The notes under the pieces: model-generated
Databases searched by the model: none
Seen by the model: the letters and a program-made list of their open reading frames with translations, nothing else
Told to the model about the DNA's origin: nothing
Made by a program: the position numbers and the translations under genes
In this document: positions 12,167 through 24,487 of the stretch, piece after piece
Layout of the letters: the number at the start of each line of letters is the position of its first letter
Numbering within the stretch: position 1 is the first letter of the stretch
Source of the DNA: Mesaphorura yosii
Taxonomy: Eukaryota > Arthropoda > Collembola > Poduromorpha > Tullbergiidae
Length of the DNA: 64,000 bases
Assembly: GCA_009869945.1 (NCBI GenBank)
Contig: WIXG01000109.1
Span: 151,842-215,841, forward strand
Direction: 5' to 3'

Positions 12167-14390
12167 GACAAATCATTGGCGAGAACACCGTCAACAGTTG
12201 CTTAATTTGAAACCGTTGGCTTCTCGTGCAGTTTGTAAAGTTACATAAATTTTGTAATGGCACTTATGTTGTGTGGCTTTTGTGGTCGGGACTTAAATAG
12301 GCACTGTGAGTTCAATAAACTTTAACATAACCTACCCCTCCAACTAATTTAACTAATCTTAATGTTAAATGTTAAACAGCTCAATCAAAAGCTCTCGATG
12401 AATTTACTTGGCCTCCAAGAAACTGTGTTACTGGCTGGATTCCTTAGATCATGGTCTTCCTTCCATTTGTTGTCATAAGCGCTGCACTTAATGCTCGCGT
12501 ACACAGGCGTTAAGTTAAGTCGGCGTGTCGTGGGAGATTATGCTCAAGCTCCGGTTAATGCAATGTTTCCTTATAAGGCACGTTAGTGTGGTCACAATTG
12601 TAGTCGTGTATGAACACAAACTTATGATAATGATACGATTAGAGGGTCAGAAGAAACATAAATTAAATCTTCGTAATCCGCAATGTAATAAATGCTCTCT
12701 CAACACTTGCTTGAAGTGGATTTAGCCCACTCTGCGAGTGTTTTCAACGGAAATTCGTGGATCGCTCCTGCCCCCAAGGAACGACGTAATCGTATTCGTC
12801 TCTCCTTCCGTGCGTGTGCGTGCGTTGAGATCTCTTTGTGTTGTTGCTGCCCGAAGTTCCGTCTCGCGTTCTTTTAATGGTTCAGCAGGGAACTGGAACT
12901 CTTGCGTCTTGCACTTGATTAGGTTTTCTTACACGAGTAACAAATTATTTCTAAAAATAACTGCTTGCAGCAGGCGTTCTTCGGTGTATCCGGAAAGAAG
13001 TTCCCTGTTCTCCGATAAATTGCAACTTCGATGAACCGCAACTTTTCTCTATCCAGATCAGAGTAGATTAAACGCAGCAGCAAAAGCTTGTGTATTGTGC
13101 ATTCTGTATTACAATCACAGCAGACTAACAGACATGAGTCAGTATTAAAGAGGCCATGGCTAAACTTGTAATGTAATCAACAGTTCGAGATTCTAAGCAA
13201 AATGTCACAAGGACTCAAGGAATTAAGAGCTGCAAGCGCATCATTGACATCTAACGATCATCCATCCATCAAGTTGAGCGAGCTTAGAGTCTTGTGTTTG
13301 GATTCGGTGAATTCAAACCCTCTAAATGAATGGAGCTCCTAGCTTGCGCTTTATCTCTTCAAACATCTCTCTTGTTCTTGTTCATCATCTCTTGTTTACT
13401 TTGGCGTTTGGCACGGCACAAGAACGAGTTGGATTTCAATTTGTATTTAGTAATTTGTATGCACAAAAAATTCCTGTTCAGAGTTCAATGCATTAAATGA
13501 GTAAATGAAGTCGAAATTGAGCACTGCCAGCCGGCCCAGCATATTTCGACTGATGAACTAAAACCGAATCCGATGCCAAGCGAAGCGTATTTATTTACTA
13601 CGATTCCCTTGAGCTTGAGTTTGATGTACTAACAACTGACTGACAGAATATCTCAACAGTGATCTTCTCGCTCCAACTCTTTGCTTTCGGTATTCGTGTT
13701 TTGTGTGCAGGTCGCCCAGTTCTGACTTGCATGGCTTCTTTCAGGGTTCATAATGTCGGTGGAGAGTGCATGGCAGAAATATCAGTCTTGTTTTCTTTTC
13801 GAAGGTTGGATCTTAAGAATTCAAATTCAACAAGAGAATTCGAAAGCAGTGGAACAGGAAGTATCCACACCCATCTCCATACACATCTTGGCATTTCTAG
13901 CTCTGTACGCACGTCGCATTCCCTCAGAACTGATCATTTTCGTAAACCGTTCAATTACACACACAGCGTGAACTTTATGGTATTAGTTTGTAAATGTCTG
14001 AAATCAAGAACATGTAAGCGGTTTCAACCAATCCACATGTCGTGAATTTCAATGTCGTTAATCAAATGGTTAATTGCTAACAATTGGCAGTTAATTGAAT
14101 TTCACCCATGAAATATCCACTGTAATTACTATTTGCCAAGTAATACAATTCGAGATCGTGATTAATTCTTCAGCAGCATTAGGTAAAATAGCAATAGTTT
14201 CGGTTAGTTTCCAAGTACTTGATTCTTATTCCCCGCGCTCTGGTTGTTTATTTCTCGGGAGTGTGGAAATTTCGTTTACTGGGTGCGTGGTGGCTATTAT
14301 GTGGACAGTAGGAATCTCGTGGAAGGCGGTAGAGAAGTAGAAACATACGGCCGACGTTACCCGTTTTTTATTTGCCGTGTTCAGCACTAA
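12167..14390. other. Gene-poor region upstream of the centrosomin-like gene
   Basis: This is the promoter side of the centrosomin-like gene. Plus-strand frames at 12738-13034 and 13659-14045 (98 and 128 codons) have no recognisable composition or motif, and I do not call them genes. Confidence 0.45.
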
Positions 14391-14897
14391 GGAAACATAT
14401 TTGTCGTAAAGTTTATCAAAAGCGCAGGAGAGACGGAGGTAACTCCAAGTCAATGCTGGTTCTCCGATGGGTCCAGTGATCACGTTAGAGAAAAGCCGGC
14501 CGAGTACGCTGTGCTGGCAGACCTTTCACCTGCCGGGTCAAAGTCGGTGATTTGGGGAGAATCCCAAGCGTACGGCGATGAACTGGGCGCTCCGCTTGAT
14601 TCCTTTTGGGCAGGACAAAGCAAGAAGGGACGGTCGATTTACATTAGACAGTGCACCATAAAAATCTTCAATCCAATAACTACAGTCATTCCTGGAAGTG
14701 TTGATGGAGGCTCCAGCGACACAATGACAATTACTTTCAACAACGAGTCGCCAAGCTGTAAAATTGAATATCTTACTTGTTTGGATAGTGTTTGGTTCAG
14801 TAAATCATGGTTTTGCTTTGTTAATGTGAGAAAATATACTCAAGCCCATTGCCTATTGCCCAGCAATTCACGTAGTTTTATCTTAGCCACTAAATAA
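14391..14897 (+). CDS. Candidate orphan coding exon, unknown product
   Basis: A frame open from just after TAA at 14388-14390 to TAA at 14895-14897 (168 sense codons). It has balanced, protein-like composition between about 14430 and 14770, with segments such as SVIWGESQAYGDELGAPLD and GSVDGGSSDTMTITFNN. Codons there tend to begin with a purine, as expected for coding DNA. There is no suitable in-frame ATG near the 5' end, so if real it is an internal exon or one entered by splicing; CTAAG at 14387-14391 is a possible acceptor. I cannot attach it to a neighbouring exon and I do not recognise a family. The last 40 codons look less coding-like, so the true end may be a donor near 14770. It could also be a mobile-element remnant. 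Confidence 0.33.
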   Translation, partial: GNIFVVKFIKSAGETEVTPSQCWFSDGSSDHVREKPAEYAVLADLSPAGSKSVIWGESQAYGDELGAPLDSFWAGQSKKGRSIYIRQCTIKIFNPITTVIPGSVDGGSSDTMTITFNNESPSCKIEYLTCLDSVWFSKSWFCFVNVRKYTQAHCLLPSNSRSFILATK

Positions 14898-17800
14898 CCC
14901 TCGAAACACAATCATAAATGCGAATGACGTACGTGTGACACGAAATCCGCGAGAATGCAATGCAATATTCTCTTCGTATTATGGCACGGCTCAGCAACCA
15001 TCCGAGCATAACGCATAATCATGTGGATGGTGGTGGTGGTCTTGAAGTAATGAGATTCTAATTATTGCTTTGCCTTGGCTAAGGTTTGGCAATTATATTC
15101 CAGCTCATTAATTAGCCAGCGCAAGCTCACGAACAGAGTAGTCCGTGGTCAAAGGTAAAACGACATGCATGACCACAAAGGCTAAATGCAAAGGTCCGTC
15201 GATTTTCCCAATGAGTCTTCATAATTCAAAGATCTAGAATCTCAAGCGTGCTATCAGACAAAAGATTACACAGATGGCTCGGGACCTGCGGAAAGTAATT
15301 GCAGGCATGGATTAAGATCAAATTTATCATAGTCCGCACTAATCTGCTACTTGCATGCCGGAAGACGTGAAGAATGTGAATTGAGAACAGAGGTACAGAT
15401 GAGCTCCAGGTGAGAGCGGTCGTTGTTGTTTTCAGCGTCAGTGTCCGCGTCCAAAAGTCCAGTTTAGCTTTAAGTACTTGTCTTAATCTCTCGACTCGAC
15501 TCTTTATGCCTTTATCAATCATACATCTCTCTTGAGAGCTTTTTAAATGCGTGAGTTTTGACCGCAGCGCAAGAACTGGTCATTAAGATAGCCGTCAGAT
15601 TTCTTGCAACCGCATAGTGTTTGTATTAATGAATCATTGCCACAACCGTGTGGCCCAGGAGGAACTGAAGTCTGTCACTGCTCGTGGTCCCAGTTTAGGA
15701 GTTATTTGTGCCAGGAGTTTTGCAAGTTTTGCTTTTGATTATTGTGAACTTCAGCTTTCTAGTTTTTGAACACCAAATCAATTAATTGGACCAGAAATTA
15801 AACGTTGCTCAAAGAGTGGTCAATCAATGGATCTTAAACAAACCTGACATGTAATTTTAATTAAGTTTGAACCCAGCGGAACAGAAAGAAGTGCGTAACG
15901 TAACTCATCAAAGTAAACGTCTGAGAAAAATCTGATTCCGAATGGAAGACTCGTATAGCAAAAGTAAGTTTATGATTAATTGATTTCTTCGATCTTTTAT
16001 TTGCAAACATGGGAAATGCTTAACAGTAGATTGGCTTTATTTGAAGCCCTATACAGCTATCTAGGCTACGTTCCTGACAAAAATTATGGCACGTTCCGTC
16101 GCAAATCGGGATCGTCAGAAAAAATCTTCTTGGATCTGAGCACCAGTCCGGCCTCAACCGATGATGAAGAGGTAAGATTTTTACTTCGCAGCATTGAACG
16201 ATTGAAGGTTGCAGAAATATTGAACTGCAAGATCACAGGAATAGGAATAATTCAGTACCATGACCTTAGCACATGATCGTTGATCGCTTTCGTCATTGGC
16301 AAAGGATTTAGTTGAAAACACAAACAGAGAAGCAAACACAAATCCTTGTCCTTCGTTACTCTGAAAGAAGCTAATTTGCAGCTTTAAAAATTGAAAGTTA
16401 AAGTTCTGCAATTCAAAACAGTCAAAGTCTGGAAATTAGAATGACAATGGAGTGGCACTTGTGTGATGTATGAGACGTGGAATACATTTTCAAATTAAAT
16501 TCTGTTTCTCGAAAGCCACAGACACAGCTAAAAATAGAGAGCGCAACAAAGAAACAATTACCTTCTGCGACAGAATTACCAGTCCAATCCAGTAAGCTGA
16601 ACTTTCGCGCAGTGACGCGATGGGCCTATTTTTAGAACAATCACCCAAGCCTCTCATTTAATATCAAGTACAGAATGTATTAACAATTAACGTGATCTCA
16701 TAATAATTTCAAGATGCAGACAACGTCCGAACGTCTCTGCTGTTCTTTGTTGAGATATCTTAAAATACGCGATTTGAGATGTGAATCTAGTCCCAGTTTC
16801 TTTGTTATGCAAAATGACCATTGAGCAAGTCCATTTAAATGCAAATTGAGGTCTCAAAATAGAATTTGCGAATTTATGCACTCACGTCAGCAATTATCAT
16901 TAGCAGCAGGCACGGCCAATTAGCATCTCCGGCACCAATTATTATTAGGCCAGACCAAAACCAATTATTAAGCTATTATTATATTTCGAATACGGCAGTT
17001 CTTAGCTTTGAAACCGAGGACGTCCTAATTTCTCTGTCGGAACTTGCAATTATCATTTAGATTTAACAATCACGATCTTCTGGGAGGTTATTTTATTTGC
17101 GAACTGATTAGAGTGGCAGCCTCGTGCGCGGACGTGACCGGCTCTGATTTACATGCGAAGCTGCTCATTTTGGTACAGGATTTTTGAGACTGCTCCGCTT
17201 TCAACTGGATTCTTTGATTTCTTTGTGGAAATACCAGATTTGTTATTTGATTTTCAATTACCTGGCCAAACCAATTCATAGACGCAGACAATCCAACTTT
17301 ATTGCATTTGAACATTATTCTGCACAAGTGATGTGCATTATCCGTAATTTGTAACATGAACACTCACGTGTCCAGTCAAGTTTAGCAAAGCTTTACGGGC
17401 TTTACACGAGTAAATAACGCTAAGATAGAGTCAAATGACCGACTTTGAGAATAATCTGAATGCGAGATGGACGGAAAGTTACTTTAGCGCCCATCTTGGT
17501 CCAGGAACCCAGCGCTTTGTCCTGCAATTGGCACAAAGGCCCACATGATTAGCGCCAGACAGTTTAAACTTTGGCTCAAAAGGATCTTACCAGAAAATGC
17601 CCCTTTTTGGGCCCCCTCCGAGTAGACTGAAAAGTTGTATATATTTGGAAAGCTTAGGCTCTAACGAGTCTAAAATAATCGACATTTGCTGAAAAATTCG
17701 ATGGGCAGCCTGTGAAAAAAATTTATGAACTTTTGATTTTTGACGTTTTCCTGTGAGATGTATCGGAGACCTGTGATTTTCTTCACACACAGCGACACGG

Positions 17801-18746
17801 ACAAAAATAATTAGCATGAGCACCTCCGACGACGACGCTTTGAGCCGTGGAGGGAATTAGCCGGTTAGTGTTGGTATTAATTGTTATGAGCAGTTGGCAT
17901 GTCTGTCTGCAACCCAATAGACAATCTCTCCTATCACATTCCCATCGATTGCTCTTCAGTATATACAGCTGGCTGTTGACTTCTGATCTACTAATTGCAA
18001 TTGCTGGGCTGTATAAGCACGAGCTATTTAGAATGGTAATCACTTCACGCCTACGTACAACAATTACTGAGCTGGAGCTGCAATTTTAGCTTTAGCTAGT
18101 GGACTTACCAAACTTTCATGCATTGGATATTCTGCTAATGGCCCATTTCCTAACACACGCGAGCACAGGAAGCGTAGCCAACGTTCTTCAGTACTGCACA
18201 TGACGCTCTCGCAAATCGCATTTAACCAGTTTTCTTGACAGCCTTGAATCTAATACAATTGATCTAGTTAATATTTATTGACTCCTGACGAAAAGAAGAG
18301 CTAACCAAATTGTGTACAACCTACCGCCAGCCAATCAGTTTCACCCGTACATACTTATAGAAAACTGCACATTGTTCAGCTTTCGGACTAGACTGAGTAG
18401 AGCTTCATTTCTATTTCACCATCAGGATGGTCTTAATGACGGCATTAGCATTGTTATTATTAGAAGCGATATGGAAATCACGCATTCATAAAATCCATGA
18501 AGAGTCATTTTATCAAAGTTTAGTCGAGTTTGACGTTGCGTCTTGACGAGAAGAAATAATTATTATGCACGTCAAGCTCATCTTATTCTTAGCGTAAAGT
18601 TTCGAAATCAGGGATCAAGGCTAAGAAGTGAATTGGGGTTTAGGCTGCGTGCGTGCGCTGTCGTTGTGGTAGTTGCTGTTTTTCAGCAACGTCATTTTAG
18701 TTTTCGATTGTGCGCGTGTGCATATCAATAATACAAGACTAATAAA
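14898..18746. other. Gene-poor region upstream of the ATPase gene
   Basis: About 3.8 kb. Apart from the possible small exon at 16016-16171, no frame here has a recognisable domain. The 3' part is the promoter side of the ATPase-like gene. Confidence 0.45.
16016..16171 (+). CDS. Possible small coding exon, unknown product
   Basis: Fifty-two codons in one frame starting at an ATG and ending at a good donor (GAAGAG followed by GTAAGA). The peptide is rich in ordinary coding residues, with the motif YSYLGYVPDKNYGTFRRK followed by a Ser/Asp-rich acidic stretch. An acceptor-like site (TTAACAG) lies at 16020-16026. An upstream ATG mini-exon (15942-15963, donor GTAAGT) would join it in the wrong phase. 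No downstream partner exon was found before the ATPase gene, so the gene is unassigned and may be chance. Confidence 0.2.
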
Positions 18747-21700
18747 ATGGTCAACTTTGATCCTGACCCAGTGACTATTCTGAGTTCTCGAAAGCTTTCC
18801 GAGAATATTACAATCCAACTTGATGTAAGTATAGCGCTGAGCAAGTGCCTAAGCATTACACATATTAAATATTAAATGTGTGTCAAAATGGGGACGCTTT
18901 GAGATATACAATAGAGCTACCTTAATTAATCCAGGCCACCGATGTTCTATGGAAAGCCGAACGACGACAGTCAAAAGTTCTCACCGATGGAATCGACAAT
19001 CCAACGTTTGTCGAGGAAGTTGAGATTAAAGAACTCCACCTTGGACATGCGCCGGACGTTCGACGACGATCGTTGGGTTACCTGAAGAAGGAATTGGAAA
19101 TCGACTACCACCAGGTTCCAATCGCAACTCTGTACAATCGGTATGGGACTCATCCTTCCCGTGGACTCAGTGAGGAACAGCGCGCCAAAAATCTTGCTGT
19201 TTACGGACGGAATGAACTCACTCCGCCCAAGAAAGAATCAGTCCTTCTCAGGTTTTTTAAGACATTGGTCGGTGGTTTCCAACTGCTTTTGTGGGCTGGA
19301 GCTGTCCTCAGCTTTGCTGCGTACATATTCCAGTGTTTCCAGATGGATGAACCGCCAGGCGACAATGTAATTTTCCCTTTGATAGCAGAATTCGACGTAC
19401 GAGTACGAAAAATGATTTTCATTGTATGAATGAACGTTTTCTATTTTGTAGCTCTACTTGGGAATCGTCCTCTCTGTGCTAGTCATTGTTCTTGGATTAT
19501 TCACATTCTACCAAGAATGGTCCAGCAATAGAATCATGGAGTCGTTCACGAAAATGGTTCCGAGCTACGCAAAAGTCATTAAGGAAGGACAGATACACAG
19601 CGTAAATGCCATTGAACTTGTCGTTGGAGACATCGTCGAGGTACTTTCTCACACAATTACAACTAGCAATTAAGGATAGCGAATTACATTGGGTTCAGCA
19701 GCTATAAGGCAGGTAACACTTTTGCTTGTACCTTGATAACCACTCAGCCGGTCGAGCTTATTTTAACAGAATTAGTAGCAGGTTTTATTTCCTTCATACT
19801 GGCAAAGTTTAATACTATTCGCTCTTGGCATTGTCAAGATTTTCAAAATAATGAAAAACGGCAGTGTTCAATAGCTATAAGACACTTGCAAAATTGTGCT
19901 CGATAATTAATTTCATGTTTATATCAGTACTTGGTCATTCTGCCTTGACCCAAACTGACTTGATATACGCGGTTGTTCATGCTTTTTATTAGAGTTCTAA
20001 GGGTTTTGAACGAGATCTTGGACAATATTGAATTGTCGCCCTAAGCTCATTAACGGTGGAGTACTGCTTCCCGTGGCCATAAACCTGCCTCACTAAGATG
20101 CCTCCAAATTGTATCTCTGCATTTTGCTTCGTTGCAGGTGAAATTTGGCGACAAGATTCCTGCAGACATTCGAATAATCGAGTGCCAGGGATTCAAAGTT
20201 GACAATTCTTCTTTGACGGGTGAATCTGACCCGCAATCAAGAACTCCAATGTGTACTAACGAAAATCCGATGGAAACTAAGAACCTGGCATTCTTCAGCA
20301 GCAATGCTCTTGAAGGTTCGGCGCGGCTGGCACCATTTTATTTAATTTAATGGTTCATGACTCAAATTCCTTAATGCTTTAACCGTCTCTTTAGGGACCG
20401 CCAAGGGACTTGTTGTCAGCACGGGTGACAACACTTTCATTGGTCGCATTGCAGGTTTGGCCTCTGGTCTCGATGCAAACGACACTCCAATGGCCCGAGA
20501 AATCACGCATTTTGTGAAACTGATTTGCGCCGTCGCTGTATTCTTCGGAGTTACATTCTTCATCGTTTCGCTTTTCATGGGTTACAATTTGCTGAATTCT
20601 GCGCTTTTCTTGATTGGTATCATCGTGGCCAACGTCCCCGAAGGATTGCTGGTCACATTCACGGTTATTCTCGCTCTCACTGCGAAACGAATGGCTGACA
20701 AAAACTGTCTTGTGAAGAAGCTCCATGCAGTCGAAACTTTAGGCTCTTGCTCGGTGATCTGCTCAGATAAAACTGGCACACTCACGCAAAACAAAATGTC
20801 TGTCTCTCATTTGTGGTACAATAATTACGTGCTAGATGTGAACGAAGAGAAGGCGAATACAGCAGCAGTGCTCGCTGATAATGGATTCCAGGCGCTGTCA
20901 ACAGTCGCCCGCCTTTGCAGCAGGGCAAAATTCATGGCTGACCAAGACAGCGTACCTGTTGCGCAAAGGTACGGGAATTGCACGAGAGAAAAAGAAACCT
21001 TTATGCATTAATTCTGAGACTTCTGGTTCACCTTTTAGAAAAGTGAATGGCGACGCTTCTGAGTCTGCAATTTTACGTTGCATGGAAACTTACATTGCGG
21101 GAGTAGAAAAGTACCAGGAAGATCACACGAAAATTTTTGAGATTCCTTTCAACTCTGTCAACAAATATCAAGTTTCCATTCATGACATGAAGGATCCAGC
21201 CGATCCGAGGTACCTTCTCGTGATGAAAGGGGCGCCTGAGCGGATTGCGGACTACTGCAAATGGATCAAAGTTGGGGACCAAGACCAGGAATTTGATGAC
21301 AACTGGCAACGAACGTTTAATCAAGTCAATGAGCAGCTTGGAAGTTTAGGCGAACGTGTAATTGGTTAGGAATTATTGAAGTACTTTCGTATCTTCTCCT
21401 GAAGCATGTCCTATTGACTTATGCTGAACGCTGGCTTCTAGGTTTCTGCGATTTACGTCTGCCACTCGATCAGTACCCTCCCGGCTATACGTTTGAGGCA
21501 GAAAATACAGATTTCATTGACATTGGCCTTCGATTTGTTGGATTGATATCAATGATCGATCCGCCTCGTGCTGGTGTATCGGACGCGGTGCAAACTTGTC
21601 GGTCAGCTGGAATAAAAGTGGTGATGGTCACTGGAGATCATCCAATAACAGCCCAAGCTATTGCACGAAATGTCGGAATATTTTCTGAGGGTAATTTTTT

Positions 21701-23498
21701 ATGCGATGAAATAACACGCGTGCATATTCACCTGTAATAACTGCATAAATACTTCATCAGGCACGGAAACTGTGGCAGACATGGCAAAGAGGTTGGGAAT
21801 ACAAGTAGAAGATGTGGATCCAAGCAAATGCCAAGCCGCCGTCGTGACTGGGTTGGAACTGACTGACTTAAACCCGGATCAGCTGGACGATCTTTTGTCT
21901 AACCACGCTGAAATCGTGTTCGCAAGAGTTTCGCCACAGCAGAAACTCGTAAGAACATTGCGAGAATCGCGGCTGCAAAATCCTCAAAATTGGTTCACAT
22001 AATTCACGGTTTTGCGTTTTATAATTGCATAGATCATTGTGGAAGGATTTCAACGCCTTGGCAAAATTGTCGCGGTGACTGGCGATGGAGTTGTAAGTGA
22101 ACCAAGTCACAGCTGCACGACAAATTCAATGCTTAGTTTTCCTTGTTGAACTGCCTTACACGAATATTTGCACCTTTTAGAACGACTCCCCTGCTCTGAA
22201 AAAGGCCGATATCGGAATCGCGATGGGAATTGCCGGTTCGGATGTGTCAAAACAGGCAGCTGACATGATTCTCTTGGATGACAATTTCGCGTCAATTGTT
22301 TTTGGCTGTGAAGAAGGAAGGCTCATATTTGACAATTTGAAGAAATGCATCTGCTATTTGTTGTGCGCGAATATTGCAGAGCTTATCCCATTCTTAGTCC
22401 TCATTCTACTGAAAACTCCTTTGCCACTGGGTGAGTGAAAAGTTCGATAACAATAGGGATCAATCTAGACTCGATTAACTTAGAACTAATCTGGAACGGA
22501 ACTTTAAATTACAGGCACAATTCCTATGCTGCTCATTTGCTTGGGAACGGACATCATGCCAACTATTTCGCTGTCTTACGAGAAGGCTGAGGGAGATATC
22601 ATGAAACGTCCTCCGCGAAATCCTGCCACAGAGAAACTGGTGACTGACAAGTAAGTTGGTGGTGCCATATTGCCTTCTTTCTGCATTCTGCTGCAGAAAG
22701 TTTGAACTTAGAGCCTTCTCGCAGGTTGATTTCGTACGCGTACGGCCAATTGGGAGTAATAGAAACGGCAGCTGGACTGTTCACGTACTGCGTTGTGATG
22801 GGACAAAATGGCTGGTGGCCGCTGAGACTGGTTGGCATCGCTAGCCTCTGGGAGGACAGTGCAGTGAATGATTTGGAAGATTCGTATGGACAAGAATGGG
22901 TAGGTTTCGCATTTCACATCAGTTAATTGCATTAATCACTGTTTGATTTGTTGTTACGAACGACTTTCGCGTTTTGAACAGACTTATTCCAGCCGAATTA
23001 AGCTGGAACACACGTGCTGGACGGCTTACTTCATCGCTGTGGTAGTTTGTCAATGGGGAAATGTGCTAATTTCGAAGTGTCGACGTGTGTCCCTCATCTA
23101 CAAAATATTCGAGTAAGACAAAACATCAAAGAAAGGCAGGTTTCGCTTTTCACCTAAAATTCTCAATTTTATATTTTCTTACACGCAGTAATTGGGTTGT
23201 ATTCTTCGCGATTGGCTTTATGACCGCGCTAGCCTGCTTCTTCTCGTACACGCCAGGAATGAGTCACGCAATCGGGATGGAATGGGTCAAGTAAGTAAAA
23301 TTATTGACCCCACTCACTCGCCAAATTAATTGCTGCGAGAATTTCACGATCCTGTCTTAACTCTTAACTCTTTGCAGAATCAATTGGTGGCTGTGTGCCC
23401 TTCCATTCATGGCGTACCTGATTCTCTACGATGAATGCAGACGTTTTATCTTGAGAAACTTCAAGTGGCCGTGGTTCCACCAAGAATTTTACTATTAA
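18747..23498 (+). CDS. Divergent Na+/K+-ATPase alpha-like P-type (P2C) ATPase
   Basis: Fifteen exons: 18747-18824, 18935-19366, 19452-19640, 20138-20315, 20395-20968, 21039-21364, 21442-21690, 21761-21948, 22033-22092, 22181-22430, 22515-22650, 22725-22899, 22982-23112, 23189-23290 and 23378-23498. All phases join, giving 1062 residues. Family landmarks: TGES (260-263), VANVPEGLL in M4 (E375), the phosphorylated Asp in DKTGT (D417), TGDGVND across exons 9/10, and a C-terminal Tyr-Tyr. Q159 and N170 match the pig/human Q111 and N122 positions linked to ouabain sensitivity. The transport sites are altered: A821, C850, N972 and F999-M1000 replace the usual S775, D804, D926 and E953-E954, while N822, E825 and D854 are kept. 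It should still hydrolyse ATP through a phospho-intermediate, but normal 3Na+/2K+ transport is doubtful. I infer a paralog, comparable with divergent alpha-like genes known in flies and nematodes. Confidence 0.93.
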
Positions 23499-23708
23499 CC
23501 GCATACTAAGAATAGGATCTGTAAATTAGGATTAGAATATTTATTCAAACGTGCAGTTAGTTAAGTTTCAAGCTCAATCGATACATTTACATTCCAAACC
23601 AGCTCGTCTAATTTTGCCTTTACAATAAGTTTACCAAGTTAAGAAGTGAATGAATGACTCATTGTGATTTTAATGTGATGATAATAAATGAATAGTTTAT
23701 GCAAGGCT

Positions 23709-24487
23709 TTATGAAATTGCACGTTGCACATTATCCCTGAAGTATTTGCCACCCTCGCCCAGGAGGTTTCCTTCTGGTGAGAACGCGCCCACAACAACAG
23801 TACGCACGCCTCTCGATGCAACGCCAATTCCAAGATCGGTCGTGGACTTCCAGACGAGTGCCGCGAACGCGTTCACGTCCGGCCTGTTCCAGTCGTACTT
23901 CTTCTGAGAGCCGTACCATGTTTTGATCGCGCCTTCCACCGCATTGTTGGTTTCGATCTCGATGCCCTTGAACTCGTACAAGTTTTTGATGAAGCCAGGC
24001 TCAAGCTTATTTCTGAAACTGTTGGTCTGGATCAGCTTGTCCGCGAAAGCCTGTGCTGCTTTGTTTAACTAAAATGCAAAGTTTGTGATCAGTCAAGCTG
24101 ATTCTGAGCTAGAACATTAATGATTGTCCACAGTGACTTACAGTTGCGTTCAGTTTCAGCGGTGGGGCGTCATGCTTTGCACGGTATAAATTGGCCAAGT
24201 CTCTTCCACGGATTTGGTACTCTTCATTAGAGAAAAGCGCATATTAGAAAAATGTCGCTCACCCACTGCACCGTAATTGTAAACGAGGTCGGCTCAGAAA
24301 TGAGAATTACCTTGGAATTGGTCGTTGATGCTATTACTCTGGCCGTATGCTTCCTTTGCCTGAAAGGTCAAATTGGTGTAGGCATAATTTTGGGGGGTCG
24401 AAAGTCTGAAGCGTTTAAGAAAATTACGTTACTTACCAAAATGGAGGCCAGCAAAACGAAAATTGTGAACAAGTTGCTTGAAACCAT
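23709..24487 (-). CDS. Secreted CAP/SCP-domain protein (GAPR-1-like)
   Basis: Four minus-strand exons: 24487-24437, 24359-24311, 24221-24142 and 24068-23709, giving 179 residues. The first 17-18 residues (MVSSNLFTIFVLLASIL) form a signal peptide. The rest matches a single CAP domain: an N-terminal helix with AKHDAPPLKLN (His50), an AVEGAIKTWYG helix, a VWKSTTDLGIG strand-turn and a FSPEGNLLGEGGKYFRDNV C-terminus typical of GAPR-1/GLIPR2. GAPR-1 itself is intracellular, so a secreted form is notable. The second CAP histidine, normally in a GHFTQ-type motif just before VW, is replaced by Ala127. The metal/lipid cavity is therefore incomplete. The gene is convergent with the ATPase, 210 bases between stop codons. 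Exact molecular function is unknown. Confidence 0.83.

Noticed and set aside
13659-14045. 128-codon plus-strand frame
   Set aside because: No domain, no supporting splice sites, and a second overlapping plus-strand frame of similar quality.
15942-15963. Mini-exon MEDSYSK with a good donor before the 16016-16171 exon
   Set aside because: Splicing to the acceptor at 16026 puts the following sequence out of frame and meets a stop quickly.
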